This document shows, in pieces, positions 1 through 6,995 of a stretch of 43,041 nt of DNA. The DNA is from Deltaproteobacteria bacterium (GTDB lineage Bacteria; Desulfobacterota; Desulfarculia; Adiutricales; Adiutricaceae). Every line of letters starts with the position of its first letter. Position 1 is the stretch's first letter. The notes under the pieces are model-generated. The model was not told the origin of the DNA. It ran no database searches and saw only the letters and a list, made by a program, of their open reading frames with translations. The stretch is taken from contig JAITKK010000190.1 in NCBI GenBank assembly GCA_031278475.1, positions 1-43,041 on the forward strand, given 5' to 3'. The translations under genes and the position numbers were made by a program.

Positions 1-435
1 ACGGTGTCGGCCGACTACGGCTGCGAAGCCAGCCTCACCTCGTTGAAGTACGGGGAAGCTGAGGAGGAAGGGCACGAGCACGGCGACCACGGGCACGGCG
101 ACCACGAGCACGGCGATCATGAGCACGGCGATCACGAGCACGGCGATCACGATCACGGCGAGGCCGATCACGAGCACGGTGATCACGATCACGGCGAGGC
201 CGACCACGATCACGGCGACCACGGGCACGGCGACCACGACCACGGGGCCGTCCACAGGGACGCGGACATACAGTACGGCTACGTCTGCAAGAAGCTGCCC
301 GAGAGCGGGCAGGCGGATCTGTCCCCGCTGTTCAAGAGCTTCCCGCTCCTTAAGACCATCCATGTGCAGATTGTGGCCCCATCCGGCCAGAAGGCCCAGG
401 ACCTCACTCCGCAGGATGCCATCCTGAAGTGGTAG
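1..435 (+). CDS. zrgA: ZrgA-type (DUF2796) zinc-binding protein, 5' truncated by window edge
   Basis: Only the last 145 codons are present; the frame is open to base 1, so the gene begins upstream. After a short segment comes a linker of about 58 residues made almost only of His, Asp/Glu and Gly in GDHxHG-like units, with more than 20 histidines. The C-terminal 60 residues ([12 protein letters not shown], then a block containing LFKSFP and GQ) fit the end of the DUF2796/ZrgA family. These are periplasmic His-rich proteins of Zur-regulated zinc uptake systems such as Vibrio zrgABCDE and Pseudomonas PA4063-PA4066. The neighbours (ATPase, permease, DUF3299, Zur-like regulator) reproduce that gene order, which is the strongest support. 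Likely role: capture of Zn2+ in the periplasm for the adjacent transporter. The repeat is slippage-prone, so its length may vary between strains. Confidence 0.8.
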   Translation, partial: TVSADYGCEASLTSLKYGEAEEEGHEHGDHGHGDHEHGDHEHGDHEHGDHDHGEADHEHGDHDHGEADHDHGDHGHGDHDHGAVHRDADIQYGYVCKKLPESGQADLSPLFKSFPLLKTIHVQIVAPSGQKAQDLTPQDAILKW

Positions 436-449
436 CGGGGAAGGGTCAG

Positions 450-1166
450 GTGTCATCCGAGGAAGCCGGGGCCCCGGCCGTCCGCTTCGAGGGCGTGACC
501 TTCGCCTGGCCGGGCGGCGCCCCGGTCCTGTCTGGCTTCGACCTGAGCCTCCCGGCCGGGGAGAAGCTATTCATAAGCGGCCCTTCGGGCTGCGGCAAGA
601 GCACCCTGCTCTCGCTCGCGGCTGGCATACTGACCCCGCAGGAAGGCGACGTGCTCATCGGGGGCAAGGCCCTGGGCGGCTTGTCCGGGCCGGCGAGGGA
701 CAGGCTCCGGGGCGACAGGGTGGGCTACATATTCCAGCAGTTCAACCTGGTGCCCTACCTCTCCCCGCTGGAGAACGTCATTCTGCCCTGCCGCTTCTCC
801 CCCGCCAGAAGGGCGAGGGCCCTCCCGGCCGGGGGCTCCAAGACCCTGGAGGAGGAGGCCGGGAGGCTACTCTCCCGGCTCTCCATCCAGGAGGGGCTTT
901 GGAAAAAACCCTCGGCAAGGCTTTCCGTGGGCCAGCAGCAGAGGGTCGCGGCCGCGAGGGCCCTCATCGGAAGGCCCGGGCTGCTCATAGCCGACGAGCC
1001 CACCTCGGCTCTGGACTCGGGGCTGGGGCTGGACTTCCTCAGGCTGCTCCTAAGGGAGTGCGACGAGGCCGGGGCCAGCCTCCTATTCGTGAGCCACGAC
1101 AAGTCGCTCGCCCCTGAGTTCGGGATGCGGCTTAGCCTCCCCGGCCCGGAGGAAAGGGCCGCGTAG
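450..1166 (+). CDS. ABC transporter ATP-binding protein of zinc-uptake cluster (MacB/LolD-like)
   Basis: A 238-aa cytoplasmic nucleotide-binding subunit. It has a complete motif set: Walker A GPSGCGKST, Q-loop in IFQQFN, signature LSVGQQQR, Walker B LLIADEP and H-loop FVSHD. It belongs to the LolD/MacB/FtsE-like class that pairs with FtsX-domain permeases, and such a permease lies downstream. I chose GTG 450 because GGGGAAGGG precedes it at about 436-444; an in-frame GTG at 429 would overlap the zrgA stop and has no better site. It starts 14 bases after zrgA and is probably cotranscribed with it. In the homologous Pseudomonas PA4063-4066 and Vibrio zrg loci this subunit powers zinc acquisition. 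That substrate is inferred from context, not from residues in this protein. Confidence 0.88.
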   Translation: MSSEEAGAPAVRFEGVTFAWPGGAPVLSGFDLSLPAGEKLFISGPSGCGKSTLLSLAAGILTPQEGDVLIGGKALGGLSGPARDRLRGDRVGYIFQQFNLVPYLSPLENVILPCRFSPARRARALPAGGSKTLEEEAGRLLSRLSIQEGLWKKPSARLSVGQQQRVAAARALIGRPGLLIADEPTSALDSGLGLDFLRLLLRECDEAGASLLFVSHDKSLAPEFGMRLSLPGPEERAA

Positions 1167-1395
1167 GCGCGGGCCTCGGGGGCCTGGGCCAGGCCCTTGG
1201 GATCTTTGGCACCGAGACTTGTTCGACCGTTGGCCGTTTAACCGGGAAGGCGCCTGGCATGGGGCCTTGGCGGCTTTCCGAAAGATACCCGCCCCCTCGC
1301 GGGGGCAGGGCTTCCCCCCCAGGCGCCCCGGCCCACCCCCGGGGCGGGCCCTGACCAAAACGATGCTTAACCTGTCCCTTAACCCGGCTGGGTCC

Positions 1396-1418
1396 GCCCC
1401 GGGCCGAAGGCCCGGGGC
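1396..1418 (+). repeat. Perfect GC hairpin 1 upstream of permease
   Basis: The arms GCCCCGGGCC and GGCCCGGGGC form a perfect 10-bp stem closed by a GAA triloop. There is no T-run after it, so it is not a standard intrinsic terminator. It may stabilise, process or attenuate the mRNA between the ATPase and permease cistrons. Confidence 0.75.
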
Positions 1419-1437
1419 GTCGAGGGGGAAACCATGG

Positions 1438-1474
1438 GCCCGGGGGGCCCGGCCGGAGGCCGGGCCCCCCGGGC
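1438..1474 (+). repeat. Perfect GC hairpin 2 just ahead of permease ribosome-binding site
   Basis: A perfect 17-bp stem (1438-1454 with 1458-1474) is closed by a GGA triloop and made only of G and C. It ends six bases before the GAGGA ribosome-binding site of the permease (ATG at 1489). Only TTT follows within ATTTCC, so termination would be weak. A structure this stable beside the start codon should affect translation or protect the 3' end of the upstream cistron. Confidence 0.8.
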
Positions 1475-1488
1475 ATTTCCGAGGAAAC

Positions 1489-2757
1489 ATGCGAAAGATC
1501 GCGACCCTCGCGTCCCTGGCCGCAAGGAGCGCCTGGAACCGCCGCTTCACGCTCTTGTTGGTCACATTGTCCATAAGCCTTTCCACCATCCTGCTCGTGG
1601 GGATCGAAAGGGTGCGGGGCCAGGTGAGGGCGGGCTTCGTGCAGGCCATATCGGGCACCGATCTGGTGGTTGGGGCCAGGGGCAGCCACATCCAGCTCAT
1701 CCTCTATGCGGTCTTCCACATGGGGGGCGCCACCAACAACATGGGCTGGGACAGCGCCCAGGCCATAATGGCGAGGCCGGAGGTGGCCTGGGCGGTGCCT
1801 CTATCCATGGGCGACTCCCACCGGGGTTACCCGGTGGTCGCGACCACCAACGACTTCTTCACCCGCTTCCGATACCGCTCGGACGCCTCGCTCAGGATGG
1901 CCGAGGGCCGCGAGTTCGCGGACATCTTCGAGGTGGTCCTTGGCTCCGAGGTGGCCTCCCGCCTGGGCTACTCGGATGGCTCGGAGATAACCCTTACCCA
2001 CGGCGGCGACGTCCGGGGCATAGAGCACTCCGACAAGCCCTTCCTGGTGGTGGGGGTGCTGGCGCCCACCGGGTCGCCGGTGGACAGGTCGCTCTACATC
2101 AACCTGGAGTCCATGGAGGCCATACACGTGGACTGGCGGGGAGGGGCGCCCATCAGGGGCTTTTCGGTGGCCAAGGACCAGGTCCGCAGGTTCGACCTGC
2201 GGCCCAAGGCAATCACCGCCATGCTCCTGGGGCTCAAGGACAGGAGGTCGGTCTTCGCCCTGCAGAGGGAGATCCAGTCCTCCAAGACCGAGGCCCTGAG
2301 CGCGGTGCTCCCAGGGGTAGCCCTCGACCAGCTGTGGGGGCTCATAGGCGGCTGGGAGAGGGTTTTGGTGCTTGTGTCGCTGATGGTGACCTTCACCGGG
2401 CTCGCGGGGCTCTCGTCCACGATACTCGCGGGCCTTGGCGAGAGGCGCAGGGAGCTCGCGATCCTCAGGTCCACGGGCGCGAGCCCGCTCGACATCGTCC
2501 TCCTGATGGCCATGGAGGGCTTCTTCCTGACTCTCGCGGGGATAATGCTCGGGCTTCTTATATTGGGGATCCTGGTAGCGGCCCTCGCGCCCTGGATACT
2601 GGACTCCTATGGGATAGCCCTGGGGCTCTCGCCCCCCACGGCCATGGAGTGGCTCATAATCCTCGGCATACTCGCCCTGGGCGTGCTCACAAGCCTCATA
2701 CCGGCCTTCAGGGCCTACTTCCTGAGCCTGTCGGACGGGCTCAGCCCCACCACCTGA
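1489..2757 (+). CDS. FtsX/MacB-type ABC transporter permease (zinc-uptake cluster)
   Basis: A 422-aa inner-membrane protein. It has one N-terminal membrane segment (about residues 15-40, FTLLLVTLSISLSTILLVGI), then a periplasmic MacB-like core domain of about 250 residues. Three C-terminal segments follow, recognisable as VLVLVSLMVTFTGLAGL, FFLTLAGIMLGLLILGIL and WLIILGILALGVLTSLIP. The loop GERRRELAILRSTGAS is the FtsX-domain coupling region that contacts the ATPase. ATG 1489 was chosen because the family N-terminus begins there and GAGGA lies at 1481. With its partner ATPase and ZrgA it matches the Zur-regulated transporter seen in Pseudomonas and Vibrio. Four-segment FtsX permeases usually act mechanically on periplasmic partners rather than forming a channel, so the exact transport mechanism is uncertain. 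Confidence 0.88.
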   Translation: MRKIATLASLAARSAWNRRFTLLLVTLSISLSTILLVGIERVRGQVRAGFVQAISGTDLVVGARGSHIQLILYAVFHMGGATNNMGWDSAQAIMARPEVAWAVPLSMGDSHRGYPVVATTNDFFTRFRYRSDASLRMAEGREFADIFEVVLGSEVASRLGYSDGSEITLTHGGDVRGIEHSDKPFLVVGVLAPTGSPVDRSLYINLESMEAIHVDWRGGAPIRGFSVAKDQVRRFDLRPKAITAMLLGLKDRRSVFALQREIQSSKTEALSAVLPGVALDQLWGLIGGWERVLVLVSLMVTFTGLAGLSSTILAGLGERRRELAILRSTGASPLDIVLLMAMEGFFLTLAGIMLGLLILGILVAALAPWILDSYGIALGLSPPTAMEWLIILGILALGVLTSLIPAFRAYFLSLSDGLSPTT

Positions 2758-2805
2758 GGGCCCTTGCCCCGACAGGCGAAAGGACGGGACGGACAGGACA
2801 ACACG

Positions 2806-3411
2806 ATGCGCCCGCAACACGCAACAGCCCCCAAGGGTCATCCCGCACCCATCCTTCCCTTCCTCTTGGCCCTGCCATTGGCATTGCTCGGGGCCTTGGG
2901 GATCCCCTTCCAGGGGGGGGCCCTGGCCCTCGACAAGGCCGGCTACGAGGACAAGGGCTGGCTCATATGGGACGATCTTGTGGATCCTTCCTGGGATCCG
3001 GAGAAGATCTTCAAGGAACTCGGCATAGACCAGATGACGGACGACGACCCCAGGGCCGAGCAGGTCCTGGCCCAGTTCCTGGAACGCTGGAACAACGCCC
3101 CCATAAACCCCAAGATGAACGGGAAGCCCGTGAGGATTCCCGGGTTCGTGGTGCCGCTGGACTTCTCCGGGGCCGAGATGAGGGAGTTCTTCCTGGTGCC
3201 CTTCTTCGGGGCCTGCATCCACGTCCCGCCCCCGCCGCCCAACCAGATAATCCACGTGACCTCGGAGAAGGGCCTCAAAGGCATAGAGGCCATGGAAATA
3301 GTGTGGGTGTACGGGAAGCTCCTGACCGAGAGGTACGAATCCGGGGAGATGGGGGCGGCCGGCTACAGCATCCCCGCGGACCTTGTGGAGATATACAGGG
3401 AGGACGGCTGA
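2806..3411 (+). CDS. DUF3299 periplasmic protein of zinc-uptake cluster
   Basis: A 201-aa protein with a hydrophobic signal segment (about residues 16-40, PILPFLLALPLALLGALG) and a DUF3299 core. The core shows WDDL near residue 57, then VRIPGFVVPLDF and the family hallmark EFFLVPFFGACIHVPPPPPN, which contains a conserved Cys and His that could bind metal. The function of DUF3299 is not established, but it recurs next to ZrgA-type transporters (for example PA4066), which argues for a role in periplasmic zinc handling. ATG 2806 is preferred over an upstream TTG at 2764 because GGACAGGA precedes it and the signal peptide then sits at the N-terminus. It starts 48 bases after the permease stop and is likely in the same operon. 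Confidence 0.85.
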   Translation: MRPQHATAPKGHPAPILPFLLALPLALLGALGIPFQGGALALDKAGYEDKGWLIWDDLVDPSWDPEKIFKELGIDQMTDDDPRAEQVLAQFLERWNNAPINPKMNGKPVRIPGFVVPLDFSGAEMREFFLVPFFGACIHVPPPPPNQIIHVTSEKGLKGIEAMEIVWVYGKLLTERYESGEMGAAGYSIPADLVEIYREDG

Positions 3412-3538
3412 GAGGGGGATCCTTGACCGGGGCGCCCATGCAGGCCTGTTGCAATCCGCGCGGGCTTTTGCGAGAATGGTGCCTAGGGCAAGCTGCCAGG
3501 CATTGCCCAAGGCTAGCCAAGGCTAACCACGGTGGGAT

Positions 3539-4024
3539 ATGAACCTCAACAAAAGACAAGTGGACAAGTTCATGGCCGAGGCCGAGAAGCTCTGCCAGCT
3601 CGAAGGGACCCAGCTGACGGAGCTGCGCCGCATGATCCTCGAACGCCTCATAAAGGCCCCGGGCCCTGTCAAGGCCTACGACCTCATAGACAGCCTGAGG
3701 GTGAAGGGCCGCCGCATCACGCCGTCCTCCGTCTACCGCTCGCTCGAGTTCTTCATCCAGATAGGCCTTGTGCACCGGGTGAACGCCCTTAACGCCTTTG
3801 TCGTCTGCAACGACCACGGGTCGCACCACAACCCGGTGATCCTTGTCTGCCCGGACTGCCAGGCCACCACCGAGATAAACGACGAGGGCCTCTACACCAG
3901 CATCTTCAACCACATGGGGGCCCAAGCCTTCTTCGGGAAGGACGGCAGCGTGGAGATCCGAGGCCTGTGCAAGAAATGCGCTAAGGCCGAGACCAAGTCC
4001 AACGCCAAGGCCAAAACCAGTTAG
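3539..4024 (+). CDS. zur: Fur-family zinc-responsive repressor (Zur-like)
   Basis: A 161-aa Fur-superfamily regulator. The N-terminal winged helix covers about residues 10-85, with ITPSSVYRSLEFFIQIGLVHR as the recognition and wing region. The C-terminal dimerisation domain carries two CxxC pairs, CPDC (C104, C107) and CKKC (C144, C147), the usual structural zinc site. C90, H96 and H97 in VVCNDHGSHH match where Zur proteins place a regulatory zinc site, unlike typical Fur. Position at the end of a zinc-uptake cluster supports Zur over Fur or PerR. It is separated from DUF3299 by 127 bases, so it may have its own promoter; I could not identify a clear Zur box there. A terminator follows at 4056. 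Confidence 0.85.
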   Translation: MNLNKRQVDKFMAEAEKLCQLEGTQLTELRRMILERLIKAPGPVKAYDLIDSLRVKGRRITPSSVYRSLEFFIQIGLVHRVNALNAFVVCNDHGSHHNPVILVCPDCQATTEINDEGLYTSIFNHMGAQAFFGKDGSVEIRGLCKKCAKAETKSNAKAKTS

Positions 4025-4055
4025 CCCCACACTGCCCAAGCCCATAAGGTTCCCA

Positions 4056-4084
4056 AAACCCGCGGCCCGCTACGCCGCGGGTTT
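4056..4084 (+). terminator. Terminator of the zinc-uptake cluster
   Basis: The arms AAACCCGCGGC (4056-4066) and GCCGCGGGTTT (4074-4084) form an 11-bp stem, with Ts in the 3' arm. It lies 32 bases after the zur stop. The T-tract is short, so efficiency is uncertain. Confidence 0.7.
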
Positions 4085-4143
4085 CGCGTTTGCGCGCAGC
4101 TTTTCCGTGAGCCGCTAGTTTTGCCAACCCGCGCAGCGGCCCG

Positions 4144-4223
4144 AATCAACCCAAATCAGCTAACAACGGCTAAAAGCAGCCAATAACAGCCCGACACAGC
4201 TCGACACAGCTCGACACAGCTCA
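4144..4223. repeat. Degenerate 10-bp array centred on CAGC
   Basis: Read in steps of ten from 4144, about eight units line up with an A-G-C-like core at the same place: AATCAGCTAA, CAACGGCTAA, AAGCAGCCAA, TAACAGCCCG, ACACAGCTCG (twice) and ACACAGCTCA. The last three are near identical (CGACACAGCT, 4192-4221) and the earlier ones are progressively diverged. The period matches one DNA helical turn. Confidence 0.75.
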
Positions 4224-4558
4224 AAACACCTGATGACCCGTTAAGTCCGGGCACTTTCACTTTGCGGCAACGCGATTATCCGATAATCATGGCCCTGTAG
4301 CCATAAACCGCTTCCAAAACCGACGATACGAAAAGCCTCGGTTTTTGGCTTATATGGCAAAAGCAAAGGGATAGGATCAAAGAAATGGGTTAGTGCCTTG
4401 CGGGACACGCAATGTCCGGGCATATGGGAGTGCGCCGTGGGAAAAAAGCAGGCTTAATATGGGAGACTTTGGGAAGATGGGGGAGGCAAGGGAAATAGGG
4501 GGAAATAAGGGGAAACTAGAGGACTATTAGATAAAAATTGGGCAAGCAAGTGGAAAAT

Positions 4559-4618
4559 ATGGGAAAACATGGGAAAACATGGGAATATATGGGAATACAT
4601 GGGAATACATGGGAAAAC
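4559..4618. repeat. Six-copy 10-bp array ATGGGAAWAY
   Basis: Six uninterrupted decamers: ATGGGAAAAC twice, ATGGGAATAT, ATGGGAATAC twice, then ATGGGAAAAC. All units are exactly 10 bp, so A-rich and G-rich faces recur once per helical turn. Its translations on either strand are low complexity and are not called as genes. Confidence 0.9.
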
Positions 4619-4794
4619 AATTCCCCAAACACGCAATGACGTTAGGACAGAGCCAAAAGCACAATGATTGGCGCAAAGCCTTATGGGTTATTGGTTATTG
4701 GTTATTGGTTATGGTTCAAGGGATCTTGCGGGGCTCTTGGAAGCGTGCGGCCGGGGTGGCGGGCTTTTATGTGGGTATTGGGGTCTTTCCGGTG

Positions 4795-6420
4795 TCAGGA
4801 TCTGAAGTCCTTGTAGTTCAGGTTCAGGCGCTTCATGCGCAGCCCCATGGACCTGCGGGTCAGCCTAAGATCCTTGGCCGCCTTGGAGATGTTCCCCCGG
4901 TGGCGCTTGAGCGCCTCGGATATCATCTCGTGCTCGATTGAGGACAGCCTTTCCTCGAGCCCGAGCGGCTCGGCGGCCTTGGGGGCCGCGACCAGCTTTA
5001 TGTGCAGCGGCAGGTCCTGGGGCTCTATGCTCTGGGCCTTCTTGTCCGCCATTATGACCGTGCGGTGGATAACCGCCTCCAGCTCCTCCACGTTCCCGGG
5101 CCAGTCGTAGGCGCGAAGTATCTCCAGGGCCATCGGGGACAGGGTTTTGAGGTTTTTGCCTGCATCCTCGTTGTAGCGTCCCAGGAAGTGCCTCGCGAGC
5201 CTGGGGATGTCCTCCTCCCGCTTTCGCAGGGGCGGGATGGTTATGGGGAACACGTTCAGCCGGTAGAAGAGGGCCTCAAGGAACAGCCCCTCGGCCACCA
5301 TCTCCCTGAGGTCCCGGCAGGTGCCGGCTATGACCCTTGCGTCCGGGGCCAGGGGCCCGGGCGGGAGCGCCTGGTCCTGGGACGGCTCCTGCAAGGCGTC
5401 CAGGAGCCTCGCCTGGAGCCCCAGCGGGCAGCGGTCTATCTCGTCGATGAAGATGCTCCCCCCGTCCGCGGCCCCCAGGAGGCCGCGGCAGGGGCCTGGG
5501 CCCTCGGAGCCCTCGGCCGCGGCAGGCCCGAGGAGCTCGGCCTCCAGGTGCTCGGGCGGGAACTCGGCGCAGTTGATCATCACGAAGGGGCCCATGGCCT
5601 TAAGGCCGTCGTAGTGGATGGACTGGGCCACGGTCTCCTTCTCCACGCCCTTCTCGCCGAGGATGAGCACTATCGTCTTGCGTGAGGCCACCTTGCGCAG
5701 CAGGAAGTACACCTCCTGCATGGCCGCCGAGCAGGATACCAGGTTGGAGGGGGAGTAGCGCTCCTTGAGCTCGTAGATCTCGGAGCTCAGGGTGCGCACC
5801 TTCTTCTCCAGCACCACGCGGTCGATGTTCTCCTCCATGTAGAGCCTCGCCTCCCCGGAGAAGAGGCTGGCCATGACGGAGAGGTGGGTCTCGTGCCTCT
5901 TGCGGGCCAAGGGGTCCGGGAAGTGGGACAGGGTGGTCATCGCGCCCAGGGCCTTCCCCTCCCTTGTTATGGGGACGGTGACCAGGGTCAGCCCCTGCTC
6001 GCCACCGAGGCCGGGGATTGCCTCCTTGCCGGAGTATCCCCCGAAGGGCCTGGGGCCCAGGTGCGGGACCTGGCCCCTCTTGGCGAGGGCCCCCTCGCCG
6101 GACAGGAAAGAGTCCCTGATGGCCTCCTCCTCCTCCCGGCCGAGGCCGGCCGAGCGGGAGAGGAAGAGCTTCCCGGAGTCGCCGTGGATGAGGCTCACCA
6201 TGGCCTTGGCGACGCCAAGCTCCTTTTTCATGTAGTAGAGCAGGGTGTCCAGGGCGGCGTTCATGTCGCCCTTCTCGGAGAGCAGCCGCCCGACCGTCAT
6301 GAAGAGCGATATGAGCCTCTCGCCCCCGGCCCTCAGGCCGAGGACGGAGAAAGCCTCCCCACGCCCCGTGGAGAGGGCATCCTCAAGGCCCCGGCCCAGT
6401 TGGCTCTGGTTCTCGTTCAA
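4795..6420 (-). CDS. NifA-like GAF-AAA-Fis regulator with degenerate sigma54-activation motifs
   Basis: A 541-aa protein with the NifA layout: a GAF-like sensor domain (about 35-195), an AAA+ domain (about 228-460) and a C-terminal Fis-type HTH (about 505-532, GNISKAAKDLRLTRRSMGLR). Walker B (SIFIDEID, 322-329), the YRLNVFPITIPPLRKREEDIP segment and WPGNVEELE are well kept. Two key motifs are not. Walker A reads GEKGVEKE (255-262) where active members have GESGTGKE, so the second glycine is Glu. The sigma54-contacting GAFTGA loop is replaced by PAAAEGSEGPGPCRG (299-313). It is therefore unlikely to remodel sigma54 polymerase in the usual way and may act like TyrR on sigma70 promoters, or only bind DNA. 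It starts with TTG at 6420, preceded by GGGGAAA and overlapping the stop of the upstream oxidase-like gene. Confidence 0.87.
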   Translation of the reverse strand: MNENQSQLGRGLEDALSTGRGEAFSVLGLRAGGERLISLFMTVGRLLSEKGDMNAALDTLLYYMKKELGVAKAMVSLIHGDSGKLFLSRSAGLGREEEEAIRDSFLSGEGALAKRGQVPHLGPRPFGGYSGKEAIPGLGGEQGLTLVTVPITREGKALGAMTTLSHFPDPLARKRHETHLSVMASLFSGEARLYMEENIDRVVLEKKVRTLSSEIYELKERYSPSNLVSCSAAMQEVYFLLRKVASRKTIVLILGEKGVEKETVAQSIHYDGLKAMGPFVMINCAEFPPEHLEAELLGPAAAEGSEGPGPCRGLLGAADGGSIFIDEIDRCPLGLQARLLDALQEPSQDQALPPGPLAPDARVIAGTCRDLREMVAEGLFLEALFYRLNVFPITIPPLRKREEDIPRLARHFLGRYNEDAGKNLKTLSPMALEILRAYDWPGNVEELEAVIHRTVIMADKKAQSIEPQDLPLHIKLVAAPKAAEPLGLEERLSSIEHEMISEALKRHRGNISKAAKDLRLTRRSMGLRMKRLNLNYKDFRS

Positions 6421-6884
6421 CTGTAGTATTTCCCCGTTGCGGACAGGATGTCCACCTCGATGATCCCCGTGGCCTTGACCTTGCCCGGGGGCAGCTCCCT
6501 CCCGAAGTGCTGCGGGGTGTACTTTTGGACGAACGCGTCGAGGACGATCAGCGCCCTCGCGGGCTCGGAAAGCATCCTCGCCTCGCCCTGGATGATCGCG
6601 CTCCTGAAGCGGGTGTTTGTCTCGCAGGCCTCATCGCCGTGGATGATGCCCCCGTCGGCCACGACCGTGAACGACACCCTGGGATCCCTTTTAAGGTTAT
6701 CGATCTTGGTGCCCTTGGGGTTCCCGTGGACGTAGATTTTGCCCTCAATGAAGACGAAGTGGACAGGGGTCACGTAAGGTCGCCCGTCCGGCGATATGCT
6801 TGCCAGGAACCCGGTAGGCACTTCCTGGAGCAAGAGTTCCGTCGCCTCCCTGTCTAGCTGGTGGTCGCGCATCCTAGGCTGCAT
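6417..6884 (-). CDS. Pyridoxamine 5'-phosphate oxidase-like FMN-binding protein
   Basis: A 155-aa split-barrel flavin protein of the pyridoxamine 5'-phosphate oxidase-like/NimA superfamily. The N-terminal motif GFLASISPDGRPYVTPVHF and the following IYVHGNPKGTKIDNLKRDP are typical of the FMN-binding half-barrel. HGDEACETNTRFRSAIIQGEA forms the central strands. Members bind FMN or F420 or reduce nitro compounds, and the substrate cannot be told from sequence. I chose ATG 6884; a TTG at 6920 lacks a ribosome-binding site. The stop overlaps the TTG start of the NifA-like gene (TTGA), so the two are translationally coupled and may work in one redox- or flavin-linked pathway. That link is inference. 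Confidence 0.85.
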   Translation of the reverse strand: MQPRMRDHQLDREATELLLQEVPTGFLASISPDGRPYVTPVHFVFIEGKIYVHGNPKGTKIDNLKRDPRVSFTVVADGGIIHGDEACETNTRFRSAIIQGEARMLSEPARALIVLDAFVQKYTPQHFGRELPPGKVKATGIIEVDILSATGKYYS

Positions 6885-6960
6885 CGGTGAATTGGACCTC
6901 AAAGTGTAAGATTTTTCCAATAATCATACATTTATGTGGGAATGCCCCGCATCCAGCCGG

Positions 6961-6995
6961 CTCCCCCGGGCGCCCCGCCGGGGCGCCCGGGGGAG
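6961..6995. repeat. Perfect 16-bp GC hairpin upstream of the oxidase-like gene
   Basis: The arms 6961-6976 and 6980-6995 are perfectly complementary around a GCC triloop and lie 76 bases upstream of the oxidase-like start. No T-run follows on either strand. It could be an operator-like palindrome, an mRNA leader hairpin or a terminator-like relic. It resembles the triloop hairpins at 1396-1474 in style, not in sequence. Confidence 0.75.

Larger units (their letters stand above)
1167..1488 (+). other. GC-rich intercistronic spacer between ATPase and permease
   Basis: This 322-base spacer is unusually long for an ATPase-permease pair. The permease frame is open through it from 1219, but the extra translation is Pro/Arg/Gly-rich, unlike any permease N-terminus, so I treat it as untranslated. 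It holds two perfect stem-loops annotated separately at 1396-1418 and 1438-1474. Confidence 0.6.
4085..4794. other. Gene-free spacer with short periodic repeats
   Basis: No credible gene is seen in these 710 bases. They hold a decamer array (4144-4223), a purine-rich GGGAAA-type stretch (about 4438-4520), a second decamer array (4559-4618) and a short GGTTATT repeat (about 4689-4715). Open frames here are low-complexity translations of the repeats. Confidence 0.7.

Noticed and set aside
119-427. Thr/Ala/Ile-rich frame inside the His-repeat gene
   Set aside because: It is a frame-shifted reading of the GDHxHG repeat; the ZrgA frame has family similarity at its end.
1434-3542. A 700-codon plus-strand frame and a long minus-strand frame (1801-3510) across the permease and DUF3299 genes
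   Set aside because: They overlap well-supported genes in the wrong frame and translate to Gly/Pro/Arg/His-rich sequence without domains; high GC suppresses stop codons.
4144-4618. CRISPR array
   Set aside because: Units are 10 bp with no spacers, and no cas genes occur in the window.
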